From Salvator merianae (taxonomy: Eukaryota > Chordata > Lepidosauria > Squamata > Teiidae): a stretch of DNA of 64,000 nucleotides. This document shows, one piece after another, positions 34,374 to 45,911 of the stretch. Each line of letters begins with the position of its first letter. The stretch's first letter is position 1. Position numbers and translations under genes: made by a program. Under the pieces are notes generated by a model. That model ran no database searches. It saw only the letters and a list, made by a program, of their open reading frames with translations, and was not told where the DNA came from. The stretch lies in the NCBI GenBank assembly GCA_003586115.2, contig QVOM02000115.1:10826621-10890620 (forward strand), in the 5' to 3' direction.

Positions 34374-35444
34374 AGCTATTTCCACACAAGTGGTCTTTTC
34401 ACACTTCCTTGTTATTGAGCATGCCAAAACTCACTACGCAGTGCCTCTGCACATTGCAGAAGCCTGCATGCTCAGGAGCAATCTCCACCTGCTCCCAGTT
34501 GCTCCTAGCTATGGAGCACTAAATTGTACTCTACAACTTGACCGGAAGCAGCTAGACTTCTCCCAATAAAGTGCTTTTGCACCCTCTTCCAGGTGCAAAC
34601 ACACAGTCGTGCTGTATGGCATGGTGAGTTGTGCCTGCACAATCACATGAGTGTGTCTGCATGACCCATGACATTGCTGGTTGCCATGGCAGCGTCTGGA
34701 TACTTTCCAGCCACTGTTATGGTGAGGAACAGAAGCAGGACATCAATATTCATACTATAAATGCTGGTATCCTGCTGATGTTCTGTTTGAGGATCTCGTA
34801 GTGTGGACAGTATCCATGCTGTGGGGTCACTTCTACCTTAGAACAGGATCCCTATCCTGTTCTAAGGTGGAAAGTGCAAAAAATGCCCAAGGTCAGTAGA
34901 CTGGACCAAGTGAGTGCCTAATATGCTTTGTCTACAATGGGACTAGCACTATTCTGGTCCAGAACTACCCCAAGAAGTACCTATTTCAGATTAGCTTCAG
35001 ACCTATCTGCAAGTATCCCAAGCTACCATATTCCAGTCCAGCCTTTGAAGTTTCTGTCTCTGGTCCAGAACAAGGAAAATGCAACAATTCCATCTTCAAG
35101 GCTTATGCAAACTTCTAAATATCTTTTTCAAAACTCCAAGACAGAGGTAGGCATGCTATCTTTGAAAACTGTTCTGTTCATCCTCACCCTGCCATTGTGC
35201 ACCAGACACTATGCATGCATGATAGGACCTGGGTCAATTGCTGTCAGGAGTGGATGGTGCCTTGTGTGGGGAGTCAATTGTACAAACTGGAACAGCTATG
35301 GTGCCTCTGCATTGTTGCTGGAGTTGGCCTATATGGATGGTATTTCAGCCTTCACAATGGGAACAGCACCTGCTGTGTTTGGTCCAGGACAGGCTGAAGT
35401 GGAATAGTTAAACTGTTCCAAGCCAGGTGAATGTGAAAACAGCC
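34374..35444. mobile_element. Harbinger-like MITE interrupted by a nested MITE
   Basis: The left terminus AGCTATTTCCACACAAG (34374-34390) is separated from its interior, GTCAGTAGACTGGACC (from 34892), by a 498-bp insertion. Across the gap the order matches 31497 onward (terminus, then GGTCAGTAGACTGG). The right end in reverse, GGCTGTTTTCACATTCACC, pairs with the left terminus. Flanks are TAA (34371-34373) and TGA (35445-35447). The interior includes a 159-codon frame (34928-35407) with no recognised domain. Confidence 0.6.
34391..34888. mobile_element. Nested Harbinger-like MITE with AAG duplication
   Basis: It begins TGGTCTTTTCACACTTCC and ends, in reverse, GGGCATTTTTTGCACTTTCC. AAG is present at 34388-34390 and 34889-34891. 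The interior is homologous to 57179-57543, sharing GCCATGGCA, TCTGGA.ACTTTC and TGAATGCTGGTA-like words. It lies inside the element at 34374-35444, so it is the younger of the two. Confidence 0.65.
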
Positions 35445-36598
35445 TGAAGTCAAACAAAATGCCCACACTTTTTTTATGGCCGTAAGTAATATTCCATGAA
35501 TGTTTTGTATACCTCCAGTGAGTACGCTAAATGCTTAAAGAATTTCCAACAGGAAAGCACTGATCAAACTCTTCAGCCAGTAAAAGATAAATTAAGCAAT
35601 ATAGCTATCTTGTTTATTGAGTGTGAACATGAAAGAGAAATTGACTTTGGGGAGATAATTCATGATTTTACAATGAAAAAAAACCATAATAAAAAAACTG
35701 TAATGTGAATTGGTAGTTTAATAGAATGTTTGCAGCTGCACTGGTACATTCCCTCCAACCAATAGGAAAATGTCTTCATTAGGACATAAGGAAATGACAA
35801 AACTATTAGGAAGCTTTGTAAAACTTATTTTCATAATGGATATTACTGTTCAACAAATGCAGCAGAAAAAAGACATGTTCAACAGCATACTAGAAAAATC
35901 CTACTATGAGTCATGAAGGTGTAGAAAGGTTACTATTATAATGGAATTTTGATTCATGCAAATATACTAAGGGGTAGGACTGTGATTTGGCATGTTGGAG
36001 GACACCTGTGTATTGCATTTGGACTTTGCTCCCTCTGCCATTTTTATGACCTGAGCATCATTCATAAGAAGGACACCTAAACCAAGCAGAAAATAGTCCA
36101 TGTTTTTTTTTTTTTTTTTGTGGGTGCACATGTTGATTTAATTCCTTTCCTGGGATATCCTTAACAATGCCTCATAGTTCAAATCATCAAACTTCCAGTG
36201 CTACCTCTATGACCTAAACAAATTTGGAAGTTCACTATGTGACTGAATATTAGTACCAGATAATTTATATATCAACTTTTCTCATACCAGTATGAACTAT
36301 AAATTCTGAAAACAAAGGTGTGAAATATGTTTGCATACAAGCCCCTTTCCTATTTAATCCCTACTTAAATTCTAAATTTAAATTCTTGATAATCCCAATT
36401 ACCATCCCCCGCAGTTAGTCAATTTACCAATTTCTATCCTCCTTTACACAGCTGAACAAAGAATGACTTTACAAACCTTTGTGGCATATTGTGAAGAAAG
36501 AAAGACCACAGGCTCCAATACCACTTTTAGGAACTGGAGTAAGGCAACCCTCCAAGGGATGGATGTGCCAAATATTTGTGGGGTTCAAGACTGAACTG
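35445..36598. other. No gene seen
   Basis: AT-rich, with a T-run of about 16-17 near 36103-36119. No recognised element. Confidence 0.45.
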
Positions 36599-36821
36599 AA
36601 GAAGAAGAAGCGTTGGTTTTTGTACCCCGCTTTTCTCACCCTCACAAACCTTCTGTTCTTCTCCCTACAACAAACACCTTGTGAGGTAGGCGGTGCTATG
36701 AGAGCTCAGAACAGAGCTGTGATGAGCCCACGGTCATCCAGCTGGCTTCAGAGTGCAGACTTGAACTGGGACAGTTCCAGATAAGAATCTGACATGCTAA
36801 TCACAGGACCAAATTAGCCCC
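36599..36821 (-). mobile_element. tRNA-derived SINE, minus strand
   Basis: Read in reverse it starts with a tRNA-like head (GTCCTGTGATTAGCATGTC, a decayed A box, and CAGTTCAAGTCTG, a B box, at about 36756-36768), then a body with AAGCCAGCTGGATGACC, GCCTACCTCACAAGGTG and TTGTTGTAGGGAGAAGAA, and ends in GGGGTACAAAAACCAACG followed by (CTT)n. This order is that of a SINE widespread in squamates. The pol III promoter boxes are too diverged to expect activity. Confidence 0.65.
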
Positions 36822-37629
36822 AGAAAGTTAGGGTGCAGTCCCACATTGTAAATTTAATCTGTATTGGAAGAGGAGGACGATTTAGTATGTGTTCAGGTCG
36901 TTCCCACATTTGCATCATAACATGGACCAGTTCGGACTTGTTTGTTCTCATACCTCATTTTTTTCCATGCTTAGCATGTGGAAATCATACCTTTCTGTCT
37001 CCACCCTTCACCAAATTCCCCTCCCTGTACAGTCAGTGATTGGCTGCTATCCCAAGTTCAAATCTTGACTTCACACAGGTGGGAACATCAAACTCTGCCC
37101 TCTTTATTTCCCTGCTGCTGTCTCAGAATATGGATTCCCTTGGTGGCGTTACTAGTCATTCACAATTTGCTCTTTCTCCCCCTCCAGCCTGTATCCACCC
37201 AGGTAGAACTTCAGTTCCACATCTACCAAACAATAAAGCTTCTTAAAGGGCAGATCACAATTTCTGCTCCTTTGCAATTGTACTTTTGCACAGTTGTGCA
37301 ATTTCAGAGTAGTGTAAAAGCAGGGAGAGGATTTTTGGAGGGTCCATTATCATGATAGTGAAGTTAGTGGTCAGCAAATGGACTCTGTCTCACATCCTCC
37401 AGAGACATCCACAGTGGCATGAGTCCCATTATGTAGTTGTGTGGTGCCGATGGAAAAAAAAAAAAAAAGATTATGAGTGGTTTATTCATTGGGGTAAGAA
37501 AACTGCACCCCCAAATAGGCACAGCTGCACAGCTGCAGCATACACAAACTGGCATGCATCCTCACCCCCCAGCATTCTTGAAGAAAGCTGTATTGAGCTG
37601 TTTGCCGTAAAGCCGCTACAGCACAGTGC
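36822..37629. other. No gene seen
   Basis: CT-rich in places. Short frames at 36833-37642 overlap in several frames without motifs. An A-run lies at 37456-37470. Confidence 0.4.
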
Positions 37630-38060
37630 TGGTTTTATGTAAAAGTTTTCTTTTCTTTTTCTTTTCAAATACATAAACCATATATCTCATTCCCAAATAG
37701 GTGTATTCATTACAATCTGGCTTCCCACTTTCTTCAAAACTTTCTGATAGATTTCTTGTTTCTTGCCCCTTCTGATTTCCCTTCTTCTTCCGACTACAAA
37801 TCCAGCAATAACAAGCTTATTCTCTAATTCTTGTAGAAAGTCAATAAAGGGTTTCCAGTTATTAACAAACTTATCCATGGTCTTGTTTCTCAATAAGTCA
37901 GTCAATTTGTCCATCTCTGTGAGATCCATCATTCTAATCAACTAATCATCTACCAGAGCTATTTTATCTCCTTTCCATTTTTGTGCATAAGCAATTCTAG
38001 CTGCAGTCACCTTATTTTGAATTAAAACATTAACATTATCAAAGTTGCCCCCTGGTAAAT
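37630..38060 (-). mobile_element. L1 LINE ORF2 C-terminal tail
   Basis: On the minus strand the frame reads ARIAYAQKWKGDKIALVDD, a stop, then MDLTEMDKLTDLLRNKTMDKF and NNWKPFIDFL (written here in separate parts). The RIxxAQxWK motif followed by EMxKLTxxxR and WKPFIDFL is the usual end of vertebrate L1 ORF2 proteins. An A/G-rich end lies at the element's 3' side (37632-37665, seen as T/C on the plus strand). Upstream coding, including RT, is absent: a 5'-truncated copy. Confidence 0.7.
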
Positions 38061-38531
38061 AAAATTCTGGTTAAAAAGGACTGTTTCTAAAAGTCCTATT
38101 TTAATGAAAGGAAATGTTGTTTCCCTTATGCATTGCCAAAGCAAAATGATGGACAGGAGAAAGGAAAATGTTGATACATTGCCCATCTTGCAGAGGTGGG
38201 ATTGAAAGGAGAAGGTATGCATTTTGAGAGTTGCCTATGGTGCTCAGCTAACTACAGAACAGGCAAATGAAGGATAGCTTCCACTGCATCTTCTCTTTTG
38301 TAAAAAATTAAAACAGTAAAAAAAAAAAAAAAATCAGTTTGGAGATGTGAAAGATGACAACACAGCGGAAACAAGGCAATATATACTAGGTGCTGTTCTC
38401 TCTTCCCACCCCGATTGTGACATTCTCACCCTCCTGGGTACACAACAAAGTCTGTCATTGGATGGCAGGAAAGGGGAATCACTCCCTCTGCACCCCACAA
38501 ATGTATAGTCCCCTCCCAAATAGTCTACTTG
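38061..38531. other. No gene seen
   Basis: May include further decayed L1 sequence up to about 38250. An A-run lies at 38319-38333. Nothing else recognised. Confidence 0.35.
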
Positions 38532-38872
38532 CAGGTTCTCAATGTGGGGCACACGCCCTACAGGGGGGCAATTTGATTTTTAAGGAAGGCAATTCGAGAA
38601 GTTTTATTAACAGTGAAGTTATTAACAGTGAAGTTTTTGCATTTCTTATGGTTTTAGGGGGCCTCCTATACAGTATATAAATATATATTGTGACATACAC
38701 ATTTTGAAAATTAAAATCAGAATGTACATGGCGGTCAGCCTTTTAGGCTTCCTCCACATAAATAGGAGTTCACTTTTTGAATAATAAGAATTATATGTCA
38801 CGGGGGTGGGGGTGGTCAGGATTTTAGAGATGCTTAGGTGGGGCATGGCCAAAAAAATGTTGGTAACCACTG
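38532..38872. mobile_element. Charlie-like hAT remnant
   Basis: The left end CAGGTTCTCAATGTGGGGCA and the right end in reverse, CAGTGGTTACCAACATTTTT, fit hAT-Charlie termini (CAGTGGTTCTCAAC-like). A 15-bp unit, TTATTAACAGTGAAG, is tandemly duplicated within 38598-38632. No 8-bp target duplication survives, and there is no transposase. Confidence 0.5.
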
Positions 38873-39016
38873 CTGTAGATGGTCACCACTGCAGTCTGGT
38901 TCCATTAATTTCTCATCTAATTACTTCCCTGAATCTGGCAACTGCTTTTTTTTTTTTTTTTTCTGGGACATATTCATTTTTTCCCCCACCAGTCTTCCAA
39001 TAATTAAATATGTTTT

Positions 39017-39019
39017 CTT

Positions 39020-39071
<52 letters not shown>

Positions 39072-39073
39072 TT
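39017..39073. repeat. (CT)n(CTTT)n microsatellite
   Basis: A CT run passes into CTTT units. A T-run of about 17 lies shortly upstream (38946-38962). Confidence 0.95.
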
Positions 39074-39869
39074 TAACTGAAGCCATTTGGGAACTTTGGT
39101 CTGGAGAGTGGAGCAAAAATATTTAATTAAAGCAACAAACAGAAATACTATATCCAAATAAAAATCAGGGAAGACTATTGGTTGCTAAACTGTCATTATA
39201 AAGAATGTCTGTCCCCTTAAGTGCTTAAGGAAGCATAAGTAAAAGGCACTGCATTGCTTTTGAATTGAATGTAATGGAACTGAGATCATGGAGTTAATCT
39301 ATATTGCCTCTAAGGAAGGATAACAGATAAAAAGTTACAGTTTGAGGACTAGATTCTCTGAAATGCACGAGGCCATGTTCTGCCTTGGTGCAGAGGGTTA
39401 AATCCCCTTCCATTCTTCCACACTTCCATGAAATCTTCTAGACCTGGGGAAAATGTCCTCATCTTGCTGGCATCACAGCTGGACAGCCAGACACCCCTGA
39501 TGCTATGTCAGGGCTGTTGTGGTCTATTGGTTACTAAAGTCAAGTAAAAATAGTGCTGTGAGATCTAGAACCATTTTGACTCAAATGTCATGTCAACAAC
39601 TTAGCAACTGTCTGACAAAGTCATTTGGCATAGCATCAGAAAGGACTTCCAGGAATTTACGTCACTTGCAAAAAGGAGGAGGAGGGGGAAGAGGAGGAGA
39701 AGGGGACATGCATGAGGTGAGATTCAGAAAGTCCCTCTGATGTTAATCCAAAATACTCTGTCAGCTAGTCTGTACGTTGTTTACATGCTAGGGAGCCTCA
39801 AGACTGGTGGGCCACAACAAGGGGTAAAAGTTGGCTTGCCATTACACACAACTTTCCACTCATCATATG
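39074..39869. other. No gene seen
   Basis: Unassigned. A GGAGGAGG-rich stretch lies at about 39675-39705. The 3' part may contain strongly decayed CR1 sequence continuous with the next feature. Confidence 0.35.
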
Positions 39870-41709
39870 GAGGGTCCCCATCCTACCAGAAGCTTTCAAG
39901 AAATTCAAAAACAAAACAAGAGAAAGCCAGCTAAATGAATTATTTGCCTCTGATTTCTCTGAGGAAGATAGAGGGCATATGCCAGCAGCTGAATCAATAT
40001 TTTCAGGGTGACAGAAGAATTGAACTGGAAAGAGGTAACCAGGAAGGAGGTCCTTGCATGTCTTAATAACTAAATGCTAACAAATCAACAGGACCAGATG
40101 GCATTCATCCAAATTCAAATGTGAAATTGCAGGGCTTCTAGGCAAAATATATAATCTTTCCCTAAGATCAGACTCTGTGCCTGAAGACTGGAGGATAGCA
40201 CTGATCTCCAAAAGAAGGATCCAGGAGTTATCCAGGAAATTATATACCAGTCAGCTTAACATCAGTTCCAGGTAAAGTGACGGTAACTATAATTAAGGAT
40301 AAAATTGCTATGTGCATAGAAGAGCAAGCATTGCTGAAGAGAAAATCATGATTGCCTCAAAGGTAAATCTTCCTTATAAACTTCTTAGAATTCTTTGAGA
40401 GTGTTAATAAACCCATGGAGAAAGGTGGCCCAGTTGACATTGTCTATCTGGACTTTCAGAAGGCTCTTGACAGAAGGCTTTTGACAGGAGCCCTCATCAA
40501 AGGCTCCTGAATAAACACATCACTCACGGAATAAGAGGGCAGGTACTGTCCTGATTGGTAACTGGCTAAGGGACAGGAAACAGAGAATGACTGGTTCTCA
40601 AAGTGGAAAGAGTGAGAAGTGGGGTCCCCTAAGGTCCAGTATTATGACCTGTGCTTTTTAATTTATTGATAAATGATCTAGAAGTAGGGGTTCGTTGTGA
40701 GTTAGCAAAGTTTGCTGATCACACTAAATTGTTCAGGGTAGTAAAAATTGATTGTAAAGAGCTCCAGAAGGATCTCTTGATATTGGGTGAGTGGGGAACA
40801 AAGTAGCAAATGCAATTCAGTCTTAGCAAGTGCAAAGTAATGCACATTGGGACAAACAAACACAATTACACCTATAAACTGATGGGGCCCACACTTTCTG
40901 TGGCAGACCAGGAAAAGGATCTTGGGGTTCTGGTGGACAGCTCAATGAAAATGTTGATCCAGTGTGTAGCAGCAGTGAAAACGTTCAGTTCTAGGGGTAA
41001 TTAAGAAAGGAACAAAAAACAAGTTGGCAAGTGTCATAGTGCCTTTTCATAAATTTATGGTGAGACCACACTTGGAATATTGTGTACAATTCTGGTTACC
41101 TCAACTCAGAAAGGATATTGTGGAACTAGATAAGGTGCAGAAAAGATAAACCAGAATGATCAAAGGGCTGGAACACCTTCCTTATTAAATCAGGCTGCAA
41201 CAACTTGGCTTCTTCAGACGTGAAATACACCATTTAAGAAGGGACCTGACTGAAATATATAAAATCATGCATGGTTTCAAAACGTAGATGCACAACACTA
41301 GGGCCAGGTAGCACTCTATGAAGCTGATGGACAGGAGAATTAGGACCAACAAGGAGAAGGGTTTTGTTTTTTGTTTTTTTCACCCAGAGAGTCATCAGTC
41401 TATGGAATTTACTACCAGAAGAGATGGTGACAGCAATCAGCCCAGATAGTTTTAAGAATGGATTGGACAGATTCATGGAGATCAGGTGTCTCAATGGCTA
41501 CTAGAATGCAAGCCTGGGTACTGCCTCCAGTGTGGAGAGACAGGCAGGATGACTCTAAGGCCATTTGCAGGGAGTTGCGAGCAGGGAAGGTTTTGCCTTT
41601 TTATTCTACTTGAGAATGCCTAGAAGCAATTGGTAGACCATTGTGTGAGACAGGAAGCTGGACTAGATGGGTTGTGACCTAATCCAGCAGGGTTCCTCTT
41701 ATGTTCAGC
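39870..41709 (+). mobile_element. CR1 LINE relic with RT domain and 3' end
   Basis: The decayed coding reads through frameshifts as the CR1 reverse transcriptase: a segment like KPAKxNELFASDF near 39925, IVYLDFQKALD at about 40440-40470, SGVP-stop-GPVL near 40618, KFADHTKL at 40708-40731 (the FADD catalytic box with the second Asp changed to His), CKVMHIGTNKH and EKDLGVLVDSSMKM in the open piece 40810-41004. The 3' untranslated end matches CR1: GAAGCTGGACTAGATGGG and AATCCAGCAGGGTTCC, ending CTTATGTTC at 41699-41707. The 5' half of the element is missing. It cannot encode an active enzyme. Confidence 0.85.
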
Positions 41710-42579
41710 ATACATGTATTAGCTCTGACTGCTCTGTTTCTGCATTGGAATTGGCATGGCAAAAGAGAATCCAATGGTGCCAATGTCTGTGCAGTATATG
41801 CAAAGTAAACCCTCAGAGTGCCACAGAGCATCAGCCCATATAGCTCCCTCTGAAAGACTCAGAGCATGTCCCTCCTCTGACCTTTTCAGGATTTAGCTTG
41901 CATGCACTGCTGACTCCATCTGTATTACAGCAACTGAAGTTTGCCACATTCTAAACCCTGAATCACTCTAAGCTCTTTATTGACATCATTTCAAGTTGAG
42001 AAAGTTGAGGTTGTTGCAGCAAGAAAAAGATGGAGGTAATGGATGACTAAAAGGGTGGAAGGGCCAATCACTCAGGGCCTCAACACACTGAAGCCTTACC
42101 TTGCACATGAAAATAGAATCCCCTTTAATGATTTTTTTTTCTTCAGGGGAGAACACGTATAAAAGTTGTAACACTTCTAGTGTGTTCTCCCAACATATGT
42201 ATAAGAAGCTGTTGAGACAAAGCCAGATCATATTGCTTTGCCTCCTGTCTCTCCTCATTCTAAATTCCTTCCTAAGCTCTAACACTGTGAATGATTGGTC
42301 TGCACAGAATATCAGTCCCCCCCCCCCCGAAAAAGAAATCAGATGCATAGTTGCCTAGATCCTTATCAGCACTTGTGTACAGGAAAGCATAAATTTCTTC
42401 AGTTGCTTCTGGTGTAAAAGTACAGGAACCTAAGAGCACATTGCTTCACAATTATATTTTAATGGGAAGAAGTATATAAATATTTTAAATAAATAAATTC
42501 TGTACAAAAGTAAATGGAAACAAATAATAGTAACAACTGGAATCCTACTCCACTACAGATGATATAACCAGGAACTAAG
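41710..42579. other. No gene seen; C-tract
   Basis: No recognised element. A C-run of about 10 lies at 42318-42328. Confidence 0.4.
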
Positions 42580-42648
42580 AAAGGAAGGAAGGAAGGAAGG
42601 AAGGAAGGAAGGAAGGAAGGAAGGAAGGAAGGAAGGAAGGAAGGAAGG
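42580..42648. repeat. (AAGG)n microsatellite
   Basis: About seventeen uninterrupted units. Confidence 0.95.
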
Positions 42649-42907
42649 ATGGGTTTTTTTGCCCTCCCCAGGAACACCCACACAAATGTGCTTTTGATGC
42701 AAAAAAAATGCATTAAGAAATGTGGATTACAAAGGCTATAACCCACATTTGCCATGAGATTTCCCCTTTAAGTGTGTTTTTTCCACAATGGGAATTGTGT
42801 ATAGCAGGCCCTTAGTTGTTTGAAATGCAATCTTAAGCAAACTTGGTAATCTTCAAATAAAGAATTGGTTGAAGGAAGAGGCTGCCTGCCTGGAAGGTAG
42901 ATCACAA

Positions 42908-42910
<3 letters not shown>

Positions 42911-42948
<38 letters not shown>
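42911..42948. repeat. (GT)n microsatellite
   Basis: Eighteen to nineteen GT units. Confidence 0.95.
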
Positions 42949-42950
<2 letters not shown>

Positions 42951-43523
42951 AATGTCCTGCCACACTGATATGAGGTGATGTGTAATGTCTCAAAAAAACC
43001 TCAGGATCTAAGAACATGTAACACAACGTCTAACAGATAAAATGCCAACAGGTAATACTTTCCTCTCAACAAGATTTCCATACTGAATCTGTGGCAGCTA
43101 CAGATTCAGGCAAGAGAGTCTTCCTTTTTCCCCATGACCATTACATTACCCAAACAGGAGTTAGAGGATAATTATATTACTGCACATATTTCATCTGGAA
43201 AATATTTGATATTTCATACGAAACTGAAGATTTAAAGTGAAAATGGTTGGAGTGCTCGTGCTTGGATAAATTTAGGATTAAATTTATCTTTTTTAAAAAA
43301 GTGGAATCTTCCAAGAGCATCTGGTTTCATTACTTATTACCTATGATTGATAACAGAAACTAAAATCAATCTCAGTAAAAGAAAGAAAGAATCCTGTTAA
43401 TGGTTTAGCCATAAATCCCCTAAAAAAAAGACCAAGTAGGCTTTCAGGTTTTGTCTTGTATTGACAAAAGATTGAGAAAATTGTTTTAAATCAAAATCTA
43501 AATGTTTCCAGAATGAAGACTTA

Positions 43524-43703
43524 GGCCCTTTCTGCACTTGGCTTTATTGTGGATCATATCCCAGAACAGGGACCTGCTATCTGAACACTATTGGAGTTTA
43601 CAGCAGGCCCTGCGTGGAGCCTGCCATAGTCCCTACTAGCATGCAGATGGCAGGTCCCTATCCCAGGATATAATCTGGTATAAGGCCAAGTACAGAAAGG
43701 GCC
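43524..43703. mobile_element. 180-bp palindromic Harbinger-like MITE, TTA duplication
   Basis: The left arm starts GGCCCTTTCTGCACTTGGC and the right arm in reverse GGCCCTTTCTGTACTTGGCC. The arms continue to match with few mismatches for about 60 bases (AGGGACCTGC and ATCTG in both). TTA flanks both sides (43521-43523, 43704-43706). It has the same length as the copy at 52757-52936. The whole element could form one long RNA or DNA hairpin. Confidence 0.8.
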
Positions 43704-43706
43704 TTA

Positions 43707-44252
43707 GTTCCTTTTTGCACTGGCCCTTAGCCAGGATCAGGAAGGGGACTATGGGTTCCCCTTCCACACATTACTACAGTATAAAGAGGCCCTACCCACC
43801 ATTAGAACATAGGATGGAGCATGATCCAGATCACTGCTATACCTGATTAAATAGGTCTACTGATATACTAATGGGCTGTGGTCTGGAACAGGGAGACATG
43901 TAGAAGGCTCCCAAATAGCTGGGGGAAGCACACCACTGAAATGGGTTCCTTGGTGGCTCTGAGGTTAGGAACCTTTTCCCTTAGCTCTTTGGAGCCCCTC
44001 AGAGTCTGGCCTCAAAGTTTGTCTGAGCATTGAGGTCGAGCAGAGGCTGGTCTGGGTCAGTGATGTCATGACTGGGAACTGCAAAGGCGAGGAACTCTCA
44101 TTCCCAGTCTTTGATCCCAGCACTTGGGTTTGTGCTGGGGCAGGCTGGCTGAAAAGTGGACAGCTTGTATTGTGGGTAACCACTAAAGTGTCCCACTGTG
44201 CGCTGGGTACTTAGCCCCATGTTGGATAGCCCATGCTCATGTGGTAACAACC
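43707..44252. mobile_element. Long Harbinger-like MITE abutting the palindromic one
   Basis: It starts GTTCCTTTTTGCACTGGCCC directly after the TTA at 43704-43706 and ends, in reverse, GGTTGTTACCACATGAGC, with TTA again at 44253-44255. The interior shares modules with 45520, 54200 and 62864 (GCCAGGATCAGGAAGGGGAC; CACCACTGAAATGGGTTCC). No transposase. Minus-strand frames at 43965-44298 are chance. Confidence 0.6.
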
Positions 44253-44255
44253 TTA

Positions 44256-44422
44256 CACAGCATGTTTGCAAATACATTGGCAATTCTTTTAAACTCAAAA
44301 AGTGTTACTGTGGATATTCTAGAAGAATACTGTCACAAAAAGCAAGCAGGTAAAGTCACAACATTTTTCTGATTTATTCATAATGAATGAGTAAGGCTGA
44401 ATGTTTCCTTTTAATTATTATT

Positions 44423-44455
<33 letters not shown>

Positions 44456-45284
44456 ATTATTGGGGATAGGAATCCTGGACTGAATCCTGGTCTGCTATAA
44501 GTACTACATAAGGGTCTGATCCAGACATTGCATTCTGTACACATTCTTATCCCTAAATCAGTTGTTCTTTACCTATGCTTCTTCAGCCTTGATAACCATT
44601 CCCTTCCCAGTATGAATGAAATTATACATTTTCTTTGATTCCTGGTTCTTTATTTGCTTTTTTTTTTTTATTTTGCTGAAAGTAAATAATTTAAAGTTAC
44701 TCTGTGTTACAAAATATGAAATTAATGTCTTGGTGCTATTACTTTCCACCCACAGTAGAAATAAGAACAACACATTTGAAGTTTACTTAAAAAAAAAAAA
44801 AAAAGAGGAGGGAACCCCCCGTAGCACTAGTATCATCCCCAAAGACAAACATAGTTCAGTTAGCAAATATTAGGTATTATGCTAGGGCATAATTTAAAAA
44901 GGCATGAGTGACACTCTAATATGAGCAGGAAGAAGTCTAACATGAGAAACAAGCAATGTATTTGAAGTAATTGACTTGTCAACCTATAATTCACTTCTTT
45001 GCAGTGTTTTAAGTTCTTTTAATTTCAGGCATGTTTACATTAAAGCCTTCTGTTAGAAAATGAGAGGTTCCAAAAAATACAAACAACTCAAGCTGAAAAG
45101 TACAAAAAACCAACACATCATCTTACAACACTCTTCACATGACCCACCCCCACACTTGAAAACAGTACTGCAGAATATACACATGCTGAAAGCTAACAGC
45201 TGCATTTTCAAAATTCAGGGAGGAAACTGTATGGAAATTTGATAAATGAGTACTTATGGTTTGTTGATTTTTATTTATTATAAT
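44256..45284. other. No gene seen; (GTT)n and A-tract
   Basis: An ATT/GTT array lies at 44414-44461, a T-run near 44660 and an A-run of 15 at 44790-44804. The rest is AT-rich. Confidence 0.5.
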
Positions 45285-45400
45285 TTTTATCCTCACATCA
45301 AATCTGTGGGGATGAGAGGCTGTGAAGGGCAAAAGGTAACCTAAAGAGTTTAATAGCTTAGTAGGGGTTTGAACCTATGTCTGGGTTCCAATATGACAGT
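45285..45400 (-). mobile_element. tRNA-SINE-like fragment
   Basis: TTTTATCCTCACATCA, GGGGATGAGAGGCTGTGA and AGGGGTTTGAACCTATGTC follow the order of a reptilian SINE body seen in reverse, where GGGTTTGAACC is the B-box side of the tRNA head. Diverged and without clear ends. Confidence 0.35.
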
Positions 45401-45519
45401 TTAAACGTACGGGTTTGTGGGGATGTAGAGGTTAATTAGCTTGCTGACACAGGAACAAACAGGAATTATATAAACTGACTTTTTTTCCCCTTCACTTACA
45501 TTCTATGTGGCTTACTGTC

Positions 45520-45911
45520 CCCCCATAGTCCTCTTCAAGGTCTCTTTGGTCCACACATTAGTGTGGATCACAGAGTCCCTATCCACCACCCAGGCTCCTG
45601 ATCTAGATTACTAGTGGAACAGCATACTAATGAAGGTGATCCAGAACACAGAGGCATGCAGAATGCACATCTCCATTTTTTGGAGTACCAGGGAGCCCGT
45701 TTTAGTGGCACAACAAAGCATGCCACTGAAATGTGTCCCCCAGGGGTTAGAAGACCAGTGCAGGCTTTTGGGATAGTGCAGGGGATGGGCTGGAATAGCA
45801 GTGCTATGTAAATGGTGAAGTTCCAAACTAAGCCTTGCCATGATCTAGACTGGGAGGACACACATGATCCATACCCACTGGTTCAGATCACAGAAAGGTA
45901 ACTACAGAAAA
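45520..45911. mobile_element. Long Harbinger-like MITE, left end lost
   Basis: The interior matches 43707-44252 and 5019-5452 (CATAGTCCTCTTC, CCACACATTAGTGTGGATCA, CCACTGAAATGTGTCCCCCA). The right part GTTCAGATCACAGAAAGG matches 63350-63385. No left terminus is visible. Overlapping frames on both strands (45568-45861) are not genes. Confidence 0.5.

Noticed and set aside
34928..35407. 159-codon plus-strand frame
   Set aside because: It lies wholly inside a Harbinger-like MITE whose relatives do not keep the frame. No motif.
40810..41004. Short frame with CKVMHIG considered as a host gene exon
   Set aside because: CKVMHIG and EKDLGVLVD are CR1 reverse-transcriptase motifs and the flanks are CR1.
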